Shown: positions 39,721 through 47,884 of the stretch, piece by piece
How positions within the stretch are numbered: position 1 is the stretch's first letter
Layout: every line of letters starts with the position of its first letter
NCBI GenBank assembly: GCA_041390125.1
Contig: JAWKQN010000005.1
Coordinates: 124,001 to 188,000 of the forward strand
Length of the DNA: 64,000 nt
Origin: Gemmatimonadota bacterium
GTDB taxonomy: Bacteria; Gemmatimonadota; Gemmatimonadetes; Longimicrobiales; Gaopeijiaceae
Direction: 5' to 3'
The notes under the pieces: model-generated
What the model saw: only the letters and a program-made list of their open reading frames with translations
Told to the model about the DNA's origin: nothing
Databases searched by the model: none
Made by a program: the position numbers and the translations under genes

Positions 39721-41490
39721 ATGAGCGCCCGACGCGCCGCCGTCCTGCTCGCGTTCGTCGCGGTCGCGGCCTTCGCCAACTCCATCGGCAACGGCTTCGC
39801 GTACGACGACAACGAGATCGTGCTGCGCAACCCCACCGTGGTGGCGGGTCGCGTGCTCGACGCATTCGCCACTCCCTACTGGCCGGAGCACGCACCCGGG
39901 ACGGGGCTCTACCGGCCCGTCACCGTGGCCAGCTTCGCGCTGGAGTGGCCGCTCTGGAACGGCGATCCCCGCGGCTTCCATGCGGTCAACGTCCTCCTGC
40001 ACGCGGGCGTGACCCTGCTGGTCTTCGCACTGCTGCTCGGATGGGTCTCCACGGGGCCGGCGGCGGTGGGGGCGGCGTGGTTCGCCATCCACCCCGTGCA
40101 TACGGAGGCGGTGGCCAACCTCGTCGGACGCGCCGAGCTGTGGGCCGCGCTGTTCGTCCTGGCGGCCTGTCTGTGCTACGACCGCGTGCGCGCGACCACA
40201 CCGGCGGCGCGGGCTGCCCGGCTCCTCGCGATCACCCTCTGCTATCTCGCCGCGTTGGGTTCCAAGGAGATCGCGGTGACCCTGCCCGGCCTGCTCGTGC
40301 TGATCGCGCTGGCGCGCGACGGCGGGCGCGGTCTCGCGCGTCGTTTGCGGAGCGACGCGCCCGTGTTCGTCGCGCTGGCCGCTGCGCTCGGGATCTTCCT
40401 TGCCCAGCGGGTCGGCGTGTTGGGCTCCCTTCTGGGCGAGACCGCCGCACCGGAGCTGCAGACGCTGGGCACCGCGGAGCGGCTGCGCTTCGCGCTGGCG
40501 CTCTGGCCCGAGTACCTCCGCTTGCTCTTCGTGCCGTTCGACCTGGTGGCGGACTACTCGCCCGCCGTCCTGCTGCCCCCGGACGGCTGGTCGGCCGACG
40601 TCTGGTCCGGACTCTTCGTCCTCGCCGGATTGGTGGCTGCCGCTACGCTGCTCGCGACGCGGGCTCCTCTGGCCGCGTTGGCCATCGCCTGGTTCGGGGT
40701 CGCGATCTCTCCGGTGAGCCAGGTGCTGTTCGCGACCGGTGTGGCCCTGGCCGAGCGCACGCTCTACCTCCCCTCGGTCGCGGTGGCGTTGCTCGGCGCG
40801 GCGGCGGCGCAGGCGCTCCTACGACGGGTGGACGCGCGCCGCCTGCGCCTCGCGGGCGTGGCCGCGCTCCTGTTCGGGCTCGCGCTGTTGGTGCGCACCG
40901 TGGACCGCAATCCTTCGTGGCTCAGCACCTACACGGTGCTCAACACCCTTGCGGCCGAGCATCCCGAATCCACACTCGCGCTCCGCTCCCGCGGGACCGG
41001 TCTGGCGCGGGCCGGAGATGTCCAGGGCGCGCTCGCCTCCTACGCCGCGGCCCTGGAGCTCTCTCCGCGCAACTACGCGTTGCTGACGGAGGTGGGGCAC
41101 TTCCAGGGTGAGCAGGCACGGTGGGACGCGGGGGAGGCGCTGCTGAGGCAGGCGCTGGCGCTCGCGCCCGATCGTCCCCACGCCTATCGCCTGCTGGCCT
41201 CCCAGTACCTGATGCGCAGCCGTTTCCGCGAGGCCCACGGGCTGGCGGTGGAGGGATGGGCGCGCGCGGGGGCCGACCGCGAGCTGTTCGCCATCGTGTC
41301 CGAATCCTATGTCGCCAAGGGCGACTTCCCTGCTGCGCTGAGGGCACGGCGCGCGGCGTTGGCACAGGCGCCGGACTCCCGCGCCGACTGGAGCCGGCTC
41401 GCCGAGATCCTGGAGATGGCCGGGGACTCGGCCGGAGCGGCCGCGGTGCGCGGGTCCTCCGCGTCCCGGATGGGAGAGGCCTCGCCATGA
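39721..41490 (+). CDS. TMTC-like (GT-C) membrane glycosyltransferase with C-terminal TPRs, copy A
   Basis: This 589-residue protein starts MSARRAAVLLAFVAVAAFAN. The first extracytoplasmic loop has NGFAYDDNEIV, with the paired acidic residues of protein O-mannosyltransferases. Family motifs GLYRPVTVASFALEWPLW and HPVHTEAVANLVGRAEL follow. About ten to twelve membrane helices span residues 5-390, then TPR repeats occupy about 420-580 (ALASYAAALELSPRNYALL). TMTC proteins transfer a lipid-linked sugar, usually mannose, to Ser/Thr. ATG 39721 is preferred to GTG 39652 because it begins the first helix. It overlaps copy B by four bases. Acceptor identity is inferred from the neighbouring pilins. Confidence 0.8.
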   Translation: MSARRAAVLLAFVAVAAFANSIGNGFAYDDNEIVLRNPTVVAGRVLDAFATPYWPEHAPGTGLYRPVTVASFALEWPLWNGDPRGFHAVNVLLHAGVTLLVFALLLGWVSTGPAAVGAAWFAIHPVHTEAVANLVGRAELWAALFVLAACLCYDRVRATTPAARAARLLAITLCYLAALGSKEIAVTLPGLLVLIALARDGGRGLARRLRSDAPVFVALAAALGIFLAQRVGVLGSLLGETAAPELQTLGTAERLRFALALWPEYLRLLFVPFDLVADYSPAVLLPPDGWSADVWSGLFVLAGLVAAATLLATRAPLAALAIAWFGVAISPVSQVLFATGVALAERTLYLPSVAVALLGAAAAQALLRRVDARRLRLAGVAALLFGLALLVRTVDRNPSWLSTYTVLNTLAAEHPESTLALRSRGTGLARAGDVQGALASYAAALELSPRNYALLTEVGHFQGEQARWDAGEALLRQALALAPDRPHAYRLLASQYLMRSRFREAHGLAVEGWARAGADRELFAIVSESYVAKGDFPAALRARRAALAQAPDSRADWSRLAEILEMAGDSAGAAAVRGSSASRMGEASP

Positions 41491-43325
41491 GCGCCCTGAC
41501 CATGCGGCGCGCGGCGCTGGCCGCCCTCGTGCTCGGGATCGTGGTCTACCTGAACGCGCTCGGAAACGGGTACGCGTACGACGACCAGCACATCCTCGTC
41601 GACAACACGCGCATCCATTCCCTGGACACCTTCGGCGAGGCCATCACCGCCCCCTACTGGCCCAATCGGGAAGGGAAGGGCCTGGGGCTGTGGCGCCCGT
41701 TCGCCACGGCCACCTACGCGATCGGGTGGAACGCCTTCGACGGAAGCCCGCTGCCCTTCCACGTCCTCAACGTGCTGTTGCACGGTGTGGTCTCGGCGTT
41801 GACCGCGCTGCTCGTCGGGGCTCTGACGGCCTCGGCGCCGGCCGCGTTGCTGGGTGGGACCGTCTTTGCGCTCCACCCGGTGCACGTGGAGGTGGTCGCC
41901 AACGTGATCGGCTTTGCCGAGCTGTGGGGCGCCGTCACGTTCCTGACGGCCTGCCTGCTGTTCCTGCGGTGGCGCGAGACGGGCTTCGGCCTCGGTCGCA
42001 GCCTGGCCCTGACGGCGTTGTTCGTCTGGGGCATCCTGACCAAGGAGAGCGCCATCACGCTGCCCGGCGTCTTCTTCCTGCTGGACGGCTTCCGCGAGGA
42101 CCGGGGCATCGGGGAGATCGGTCGGTACGTGCGCGAGCGCGCGCTGCTCTTCGGGACGCTCGTGGCCGGCGCGGCCCTGGTCTTCGCCGGTCGGCATGCC
42201 GTGCTGGGATCCGTGGCGGACGCCTTCCCGGCGCTGGGCGCCGATCTCCTGAAGGAGATCCCGCGCATCTGGACGCTCGGCGAGATCTGGCTGCACTACG
42301 TCCGCCTGCTGTTCCTGCCCCTGGATCTGAGCGCGGACTACTCGCCGGGCGTCGTCGACATCCACATCGGTTGGAACGCGGTCAATACCGTGGGTGCGGT
42401 GCTGGCGCTCCTGTTCCTGGTCCTGGCCCTCGTCACGTGGCGCAGCCGCACGGGCGCCCGGGCGATCGGGGCCGGCGTGCTGTGGTTCGTCATCACGATC
42501 TCGCCGGTCTCCAACTTCTTCTTCCTGTCGGGTGTGTTGCTGGGCGAGCGGACGCTCTACCTCCCGTCCGTGGGCCTCAGCCTGGCCCTGGGGTGGCTGG
42601 GCGTGCGCGCCCTGCGCGAACGCCGGGCGCTCACCGCCGCTCTCCTGTCGGTCTGGCTCGGCGTGTTCGCCGTCCGGACCTGGACGCGTACGCCCACCTG
42701 GAAGAGCATGGAGACCGTCTTCCTCACCCTGATGGACGAGCACCTGGAGGCTGGACGGGCGCAATGGGTGGCCGGCGACTCGCACTGGCAGGAGAACCAG
42801 GTGAGCGAGGCCCTGCGCAACTACCGGTATGCCATCGGCACCGTGGGGGCGGGCTACAGCCTGCTCTCGGAGGTCACGCGCAAGCTCCTGGGGCTCGAAC
42901 GCTGGGCGCAGGCGGAGTTCCTGGCCCGTATGCTCGTGGCCGACCAGCCCCGCTGGGACGCCGGCTACGCGTATGTGGCCCTGGCCCTGGACGGCCAGGG
43001 GCGGCCGGAGGAGGCCGTCGAGTGGGCGGAGCGCGCCCGGGACCTGGATCCGGACGTGGCCGTCACCCACCACATGCTGTCCGGCCTGTACGCCCGCCTG
43101 GACCGGATCCCGGACGCCATCGAGGAGCGGCAGGCCGCCATCGATGCCGGCGAGGACGAACACTGGCAGCAGTGGTTCTGGCTGGCCGAGCTCCATGGGC
43201 GGCTCGGAGACACCGCCCGGGGGCGAGAGATCCTCGACTCGGCCCGGGTCCGGGACCCCGAGCCGGAGGGCCTCGCCCAGATCGACAGCCTGGCGGCGGC
43301 GTGGGGCCCCTCCTCCACGCCCTGA
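41487..43325 (+). CDS. TMTC-like (GT-C) membrane glycosyltransferase with C-terminal TPRs, copy B
   Basis: This 612-residue paralogue of the preceding gene carries NGYAYDDQHILVDN with the acidic pair, LGLWRPFATATYAIGW, HPVHVEVVANVIGFAELWG and about ten membrane helices to residue 410. TPR-like repeats follow (VALALDGQGRPEEAVEWAER). It starts at ATG 41487, overlapping the copy A stop (ATGA). The two copies diverge strongly outside the motifs, so they may differ in acceptor or act as a pair. It is the last gene before the pilA promoter region. A glycosyltransferase role rests on the TMTC family; no bacterial member of this subgroup is known to me to be characterised. Confidence 0.8.
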   Translation: MSALTMRRAALAALVLGIVVYLNALGNGYAYDDQHILVDNTRIHSLDTFGEAITAPYWPNREGKGLGLWRPFATATYAIGWNAFDGSPLPFHVLNVLLHGVVSALTALLVGALTASAPAALLGGTVFALHPVHVEVVANVIGFAELWGAVTFLTACLLFLRWRETGFGLGRSLALTALFVWGILTKESAITLPGVFFLLDGFREDRGIGEIGRYVRERALLFGTLVAGAALVFAGRHAVLGSVADAFPALGADLLKEIPRIWTLGEIWLHYVRLLFLPLDLSADYSPGVVDIHIGWNAVNTVGAVLALLFLVLALVTWRSRTGARAIGAGVLWFVITISPVSNFFFLSGVLLGERTLYLPSVGLSLALGWLGVRALRERRALTAALLSVWLGVFAVRTWTRTPTWKSMETVFLTLMDEHLEAGRAQWVAGDSHWQENQVSEALRNYRYAIGTVGAGYSLLSEVTRKLLGLERWAQAEFLARMLVADQPRWDAGYAYVALALDGQGRPEEAVEWAERARDLDPDVAVTHHMLSGLYARLDRIPDAIEERQAAIDAGEDEHWQQWFWLAELHGRLGDTARGREILDSARVRDPEPEGLAQIDSLAAAWGPSSTP

Positions 43326-43463
43326 GCCCGGTCCTCCCCGCCTCCAGCCCGCTCCCGCCGGCCGCCCGGCGGACCCCAGGGCGCCGAAGCCCCTCCATCC
43401 CGTGGGGGTCGGCCAATCTGGCAGATCCCAACGTTCCCACCGCCCGTCACGAAGTGCCCGTGA

Positions 43464-43482
43464 TCTGCAAGAGATTTGCAGA
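43464..43482. promoter_or_regulatory. 19-bp dyad, candidate enhancer site for the pilA promoter
   Basis: TCTGCAA and TTGCAGA form a perfect 7-bp inverted repeat separated by GAGAT. It lies about 117 bp upstream of the -24 element, within the usual range for NtrC-type activator sites. A similar half-site (TGGCAGATC) lies 40-45 bp upstream. Confidence 0.45.
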
Positions 43483-43523
43483 ATCCTGCCGCACGGGGCC
43501 GGAAGAGGGGGCGGCGGCCGACC

Positions 43524-43537
43524 GGAGCGTACGCTCC
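43524..43537. promoter_or_regulatory. Perfect 14-bp palindrome upstream of pilA
   Basis: GGAGCGTACGCTCC is its own reverse complement, 44 bp upstream of the -24 element. A dimeric regulator site is the obvious reading; the regulator is unknown. Confidence 0.4.
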
Positions 43538-43580
43538 AAGTGATTGCGGCACAAACACTTGAGTACAGACGCCCTTGGAC

Positions 43581-43596
43581 TGGTCCTAGCCTTGCC
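43581..43596 (+). promoter_or_regulatory. Candidate sigma54 promoter of pilA
   Basis: TGGTCC-TAGCC-TTGCC keeps the invariant GG and GC of sigma54 promoters at the correct 10-nt spacing, with a full TTGC at -12. Predicted transcription start near 43607 gives a leader of about 62 nt. pilA is the classic sigma54/PilR target, and a PilR-like activator is encoded upstream. Confidence 0.5.
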
Positions 43597-43668
43597 CAAA
43601 GGCCGCCCAGCCTGGGAAGGCCCAGGGTTTCAAAAACTTCAGGGAAGTTTCACGTAAGGAGTCTGGTG

Positions 43669-44061
43669 ATGCGGAACACCAAGGGTTTTACGCTGATCGA
43701 GCTGCTGATCGTGGTCGTGATCATCGGCATCCTGGCCGCGATCGCGATCCCGAAGTTCTCGGCGACGCGTGAGAAGGCCTACTTCGCAGCGATGAAGTCG
43801 GACCTCAAGAACCTGGCGGCGCAGCAGGAGATCTACTACGCCGACAACTACAGCTACACGACGTCCTCCACGAACCTCGGTTTCGTGGCCAGTCAGGGCG
43901 TGACGGTCGGTTCGGCCGCCACCTCTTCGGGCTGGAACGCTTCGGCGACGCACAGCGCGCTGGGTGGTACCGAGGGCTGCGCGATCTACTACGGTTCGTC
44001 CACGGCTCCGACGTCTCCGACGACGCCGTCCGCCCCGGGCGAGGTCGCCTGCACCCGCTAA
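43669..44061 (+). CDS. pilA: Type IV major pilin (first copy)
   Basis: This 130-residue prepilin has a six-residue leader (MRNTKG) cut before Phe7, then FTLIELLIVVVIIGILAAIA with Glu at +5. The conserved hydrophobic helix is followed by a variable Ser/Thr-rich head (SYTTSSTNLGF, SSTAPTSPTTPSAP). The Ser/Thr/Pro tail lies between two cysteines (GCAIYYG and VACTR), which probably form a C-terminal disulfide loop. AAGGAG precedes the ATG. It is a short pilin of the group seen in Myxococcota and Gemmatimonadota. The Ser/Thr-rich head is a plausible acceptor for the glycosyltransferases just upstream. A strong hairpin follows before the second pilin. Confidence 0.94.
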   Translation: MRNTKGFTLIELLIVVVIIGILAAIAIPKFSATREKAYFAAMKSDLKNLAAQQEIYYADNYSYTTSSTNLGFVASQGVTVGSAATSSGWNASATHSALGGTEGCAIYYGSSTAPTSPTTPSAPGEVACTR

Positions 44062-44097
44062 GGGTGACCCCCGCGGTGTAACCGCAAGACCCTTACG

Positions 44098-44123
44098 CAC
44101 GGCCCGGGCTCGCCCGGGCCGTG
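44098..44123 (+). terminator. 12-bp perfect stem between the two pilin genes
   Basis: CACGGCCCGGGC pairs perfectly with GCCCGGGCCGTG around two bases. Lying 37 bp after the first pilin stop and 74 bp before the second start, it could terminate most transcripts or stabilise the first pilin mRNA. No T-run follows. Confidence 0.55.
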
Positions 44124-44196
44124 CCGGGTCCGGCGGGGCGAGAGCCGGCACCGCGAACCCCCCAGTCCCCCCCAACCGCCCATGGATGACCGAGCG

Positions 44197-44586
44197 ATGA
44201 AGAGAGCGGGCTTCACGCTGATCGAGCTTCTGATCGTGGTGGTCGTCATCGGCATCCTCGCGGCCATCGCGATCCCCAAGTACAACTCGATGCGCGACAA
44301 GGCGCTCCTGAGCGCGCTCCGCTCGGACCTGGCCAACCTCGCCATCACCCAGGAAGCGTACTACGACGACAACTACGTGTACGCGGCCAACACGACCTCG
44401 CTGGGGATGACGGTGACGCGGGACGTCTCGATCGCCATCAACGAATCCACGAGCAGCGGGTGGGCAGCCACGGCCACCCACCCGGGTCTCGCGTCGGACA
44501 ACTGCGGGATCTACCACGGCAACGCCTCCTCGGCCAACGCCTCTCCCGCCACGCAGCCTGGCATCATCTATTGCACAAAGAACTAG
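44197..44586 (+). CDS. pilA: Type IV pilin (second copy)
   Basis: This 129-residue prepilin has leader MKRAG, then FTLIELLIVVVVIGILAAIA with Glu at +5. ATG 44197 is chosen because it gives a short classical leader and has a GAG upstream; ATG 44182 would add MDDRA. The N-terminal helix is close to the first pilin, while the head differs (DDNYVYAANTTSLGMTV). Two C-terminal cysteines (DNCGIYHG and IYCTKN) again suggest a disulfide loop, and the tail is Ser/Asn/Ala-rich (NASSANASPATQ). It may be a second structural pilin, a phase or condition alternative, or a minor pilin. Confidence 0.92.
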   Translation: MKRAGFTLIELLIVVVVIGILAAIAIPKYNSMRDKALLSALRSDLANLAITQEAYYDDNYVYAANTTSLGMTVTRDVSIAINESTSSGWAATATHPGLASDNCGIYHGNASSANASPATQPGIIYCTKN

Positions 44587-44616
44587 GCCGCCCAACCTTG
44601 GTCTGACCCGGAGGGT

Positions 44617-44635
44617 CGGTGGGTCCTGCCCACCG
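44617..44635 (+). terminator. Hairpin after the second pilin
   Basis: CGGTGGG pairs with CCCACCG around TCCTG, followed by CCCCTCTTGT. It lies 30 bp after the pilin stop and 40 bp before the sensor kinase, so it could separate the pilin transcript from the kinase transcript. Confidence 0.5.
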
Positions 44636-44674
44636 CCCCTCTTGTGCTTCCCCAGGGCGAGGTGACCAACGAGG

Positions 44675-46012
44675 GTGGAGTCGCAGGTAGCGCCGGACGC
44701 GGGGGTCCGGCCCGGTCCGGACCCGGAGCGGCCGTCGGTGCCCTTCAGGCGCACGCTGCTGCTCTCGATCGGCATCCTGTACGTCAGCCTGCTGGCGCTG
44801 GCCGCGGTGTCGCTCTACCTCATGCTGCCCTGGCTCGGCTCGGTGGCCCGGGGGATCCTGTTCGCCTTCGCCCTCCTGGTGCTGAGCGTCGGATTCCTGT
44901 GGGCGTTCGGAGGGGCACTGTTGAGCCGCACCCTCCTGGGTCCCCTGGACCGCCTGGTCTCGGACGCCCAGCGCATCGCCGGCGGAGACTACCGCCACCG
45001 GATCACGCCCGCGCCGACGGCCGAGCTGGCCGCGCTCTCCGAGGCGGTCAACGCCATGGCGGCCCGTCTCATCCATGACCAGGAGCTCCTGGCCGAGAAC
45101 GTCCGCTCGCTGGAGGAGACGAACCGGGAGCTGATCGACGCCTCGGATGAAGTGATCCGCTCGGCCCGCCTGGCCTCGGTGGGAACCCTGGCGTCCGGCA
45201 TCGCGCACGAGATCGGCAACCCGCTGTCGGCCGTCATCGGGTTCGTCGACCTGGCCCGCAGCCGGTCCGAGCGGGGGGTGATCGATCCCGATCTGCTGCA
45301 GTCCGCGCTCGAGGAGGCCCGGCGCATCGACGGGATCGTCCGGTCGCTGCTCCACTATGCGCGGCCCCGGGACGAGCAGCGCCGCCCCGTGGACACCGTC
45401 GAGGTGCTCCTGCGGGTGCGCAACCTCCTGGAGAACCAGGGGCGGTTCGATCTCGTTCCGGTGACCTGGTCGCTTCCCCAGGAGACCCCGCCGGTCGAGA
45501 TGAACCCGCAGGAGCTGGAGCAGGTCATGGTCAACCTGCTCCTCAATGCCCTGGACGCCCTGGAGGGCCGCAAGGATGCCCGGATCTGGGTGTCCGTGGA
45601 CGTCATGGACGGCGAGCTGTACCGGGCCCCGTCCCGGCGCGAGAGCGATCCTCCCGGAGTGAACTACAGTCACCGGCGGCGGATCAGCTGGGACGCCGGA
45701 GGGCTGCGGGTCGAGCCCCTCCAGATCACGGAGCGCATCGTCACGATCACCGTGCGGGACAACGGCCCCGGGATCCCGGAGGACCATGTCCCCCAGTTGT
45801 TCGACCCGTTCTTCACCACCAAGGAGCCGGGCAAGGGAACGGGGCTGGGTCTTGCCGTTTGCTCGCGTCTGGTCGAGGGTATGGGGGGCCGAATCGAAGG
45901 GGGCAACCACGAGGAGGGAGGTGCGCGCTTCCTGGTGCGTCTGCCGGTGGTCGATCCCGGCGAAGCGGGGGCCCTGGCGGTCGAACCCATGGAGGGGCAG
46001 GAGAGCGCGTGA
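44675..46012 (+). CDS. Sensor histidine kinase with HAMP domain (AtoS/ZraS-like layout)
   Basis: This 445-residue kinase has two membrane helices (TLLLSIGILYVSLLALAAVS and GILFAFALLVLSVGFLWAF), a HAMP linker (LLGPLDRLVSDAQRIAGGDY), HisKA with His178 (SGIAHEIGNPLSAVIGF) and HATPase boxes (NLLLNALDAL, DNGPGI, GTGLGLAVCSRLV). There is little periplasmic sequence between the helices, so it probably senses within the membrane or through HAMP. GTG 44675 has GAGG adjacent. It overlaps its partner regulator by four bases (GTGA). Its place between the pilin genes and the pseudopilin genes suggests control of pilus biogenesis. Confidence 0.9.
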   Translation: MESQVAPDAGVRPGPDPERPSVPFRRTLLLSIGILYVSLLALAAVSLYLMLPWLGSVARGILFAFALLVLSVGFLWAFGGALLSRTLLGPLDRLVSDAQRIAGGDYRHRITPAPTAELAALSEAVNAMAARLIHDQELLAENVRSLEETNRELIDASDEVIRSARLASVGTLASGIAHEIGNPLSAVIGFVDLARSRSERGVIDPDLLQSALEEARRIDGIVRSLLHYARPRDEQRRPVDTVEVLLRVRNLLENQGRFDLVPVTWSLPQETPPVEMNPQELEQVMVNLLLNALDALEGRKDARIWVSVDVMDGELYRAPSRRESDPPGVNYSHRRRISWDAGGLRVEPLQITERIVTITVRDNGPGIPEDHVPQLFDPFFTTKEPGKGTGLGLAVCSRLVEGMGGRIEGGNHEEGGARFLVRLPVVDPGEAGALAVEPMEGQESA

Positions 46013-47373
46013 AAATCCTCGTCGTCGACGATGATCCGGGACTCCGGAAGTCCCTGACCATGATCCTGAAGGATGCCGAATACGAAGTGCTGACGGCGTC
46101 CGCTGGCGAGGACGGACTGCGGATCGCTGCGGCCGCGGAGCCCGACATCATCCTCACCGACGTCCGCATGCCGGGCATGGGCGGTCTGGAGTTCCTGGAC
46201 GCCTACAAGGAGACGCGGGGGGACGCGCTGGTCCTCGTGATGACCGCGTATGGCAGCCAGGATCTGGCGATCGACGCCATGAAGCGCGGCGCCTACGACT
46301 ACCTGCCCAAGCCGTTCGGCGCCGACGAGGTCCTCCTCACGGTCAAGAAGGCGATGGAGCGTGAGAAGCTCCGCCGCGAGGTCGGGCGTCTCCGGGCCCA
46401 GGTGCGGGCGGATCGGCGGTTCGGGGATATCGTGGCCCGCGCTCCCGCCATGGTCCGTGCCCTCGAGATCGCCTCCAAGGTGGCGCCCCATCCCTCGCCG
46501 GTGCTCATCACGGGCCCGAGCGGGACCGGAAAGGAGCTGGTCGCGCGCCTGATCCACCAGGAGAGCGACCGCCGCGACCTGTCGTTCATCCCCGTCAACT
46601 GCGGGGCGATCCCGGAGACCCTGCTGGAGTCCGAGTTCTTCGGCTACGTGCGGGGGGCGTTCTCGGGCGCCGAGCGCGACAAGCCCGGTCTGTTCGAGGT
46701 CGCCGACAAGGGCACGCTCTTCCTGGACGAGGTGGGCGAGCTGCCCGCGAGTCTGCAGGTCAAGCTGCTGCGCGCGCTGCAGGAGGGGGAGATCCGGCGC
46801 GTGGGCGGCACCGAGAGCCAGCGCGTGGACGTGCGGGTCATCTCGGCCACCAACCGTCAGCTGCGCGAAGAAGTGGAGAAGGGCAACTTCCGCGAGGATC
46901 TCTACTACCGTCTCGCCGTCGTGCCCATCTATCTGCCTCCGCTGCGCGAGCGTCCCGAGGAGATCCCCGATCTCGTGCACTTCTTCATCGATCGCCACTC
47001 GGAGCGGCTGCGCATTCCCGTGACCGGGATCGAGCCCGAGGGCATGGAGGTGCTCCTCAAACACGCCTGGCCCGGGAACATCCGTGAGCTCGAGAATCTG
47101 CTCGAGCAGGCGATGGTGCTCTCCGACCGTCCGGTGCTGCGGGCGGAGGACCTGCCCGACCGCCTCCGGCGGCCGGACGTGCCGGGCGTCGCGGGAGTGA
47201 CCACCGAGAGCGGCGACGACCTCTCGGTCAAGCGCCACACGGCGTCGCTGGAGCGGAGCCTGATCCAGCGGGCGCTGGAGCGCACGGGCGGCAACCGCAC
47301 GCATGCGGCCGAGCTGCTCGAGCTGTCCCCGCGGGCGCTGCGCTACAAGATCCGGGACTACGACCTGGAGTAG
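46009..47373 (+). CDS. Sigma54-dependent response regulator with GAFSGA loop
   Basis: This 454-residue NtrC-type regulator has receiver Asp51 (IILTDVRMPG), Walker A GPSGTGKE from residue 169, the sigma54 loop GAFSGA at 216-221 and LFLDEVGELPASLQVKLLRA. The C-terminal Fis helix-turn-helix is GNRTHAAELLELSPRALRYKI. In most activators the loop is GAFTGA; Ser for Thr is a known mild variant in some members and can lower or change activity. GTG 46009 overlaps the kinase stop. It is the second such regulator in the window; the two are only distantly related outside the AAA+ core, so they are separate systems. Confidence 0.9.
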   Translation: MKILVVDDDPGLRKSLTMILKDAEYEVLTASAGEDGLRIAAAAEPDIILTDVRMPGMGGLEFLDAYKETRGDALVLVMTAYGSQDLAIDAMKRGAYDYLPKPFGADEVLLTVKKAMEREKLRREVGRLRAQVRADRRFGDIVARAPAMVRALEIASKVAPHPSPVLITGPSGTGKELVARLIHQESDRRDLSFIPVNCGAIPETLLESEFFGYVRGAFSGAERDKPGLFEVADKGTLFLDEVGELPASLQVKLLRALQEGEIRRVGGTESQRVDVRVISATNRQLREEVEKGNFREDLYYRLAVVPIYLPPLRERPEEIPDLVHFFIDRHSERLRIPVTGIEPEGMEVLLKHAWPGNIRELENLLEQAMVLSDRPVLRAEDLPDRLRRPDVPGVAGVTTESGDDLSVKRHTASLERSLIQRALERTGGNRTHAAELLELSPRALRYKIRDYDLE

Positions 47374-47461
47374 GGGGCGGTAACGTCCGGCCCGCCGCGG
47401 GCTCGGGCGAACGGCCGGTCCTTCCATCCCCGCGCCCACGCGTCGTGCCCATCGTTCCGCC

Positions 47462-47884
47462 ATGGAACGTGGCTTCACGCTGGTCTCGCTCGTGGTGGCC
47501 CTGGCGCTCGTCGCCCTGGTGCTCGCCGCCACCCTCCCGCGGGTCGCGCGCCAGCGCGACCGCCTGGCCTGCATCGCCGCCCGGGATGCGCTGATCGCCC
47601 GCGCGGAGCGGACCCGCAGCGAGGCGACCCGCCTCGGCTCGGCCGCCCTGATCGTCGATCCCGACTCCGCCCGCGTCTGGTGGGAGACCGCCGGACATCC
47701 CCGCGACACCCTCGACCTGCGGCGCGCCTTCGGCGTCGACGTGGTCCAGCCGACGGGTCGCACCCTGCATCTCGCGTTCGATCGGCTGGGCATCGGTCGC
47801 TTCGCCTCGGCGACCATCGTGCTGGCCCGGGGCACCGAACAGGCGTCGGTGGTCGTGTCCAGCTACGGGAGGATGGCGCGATGA
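47462..47884 (+). CDS. FimT/GspH-like minor pseudopilin
   Basis: This 140-residue protein starts MERG, cut before FTLVSLVVALALVALVLAAT. It lacks the usual Glu at +5 (Ser instead). The head is short and beta-rich (ADSARVWWET-like region VDPDSARVWWETAGHPRD and LDRLGIGRFASATIVL-type strands). GspH/FimT proteins are minor pilins that help start or tip the pilus. It opens a run of four genes in which each start overlaps the previous stop by four bases. It is 88 bp downstream of the sigma54 regulator and may be its target. Confidence 0.78.
   Translation: MERGFTLVSLVVALALVALVLAATLPRVARQRDRLACIAARDALIARAERTRSEATRLGSAALIVDPDSARVWWETAGHPRDTLDLRRAFGVDVVQPTGRTLHLAFDRLGIGRFASATIVLARGTEQASVVVSSYGRMAR

Larger units (their letters stand above)
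43326..43668 (+). promoter_or_regulatory. 343-bp pilA upstream region
   Basis: A gene-free stretch holding, in order, a CTGGCAGATC word, a 19-bp dyad, a perfect 14-bp palindrome, a sigma54-like -24/-12 pair and the AAGGAG ribosome site before ATG 43669. It is less GC-rich than its surroundings from about 43440 onward, as expected for a strong regulated promoter. Confidence 0.6.

Noticed and set aside
43544..43560. GGCACAAACACTTGA as a second sigma54 promoter for pilA
   Set aside because: The distance between the GGCAC and TTG elements is one base too long; the site at 43581-43596 has correct spacing.
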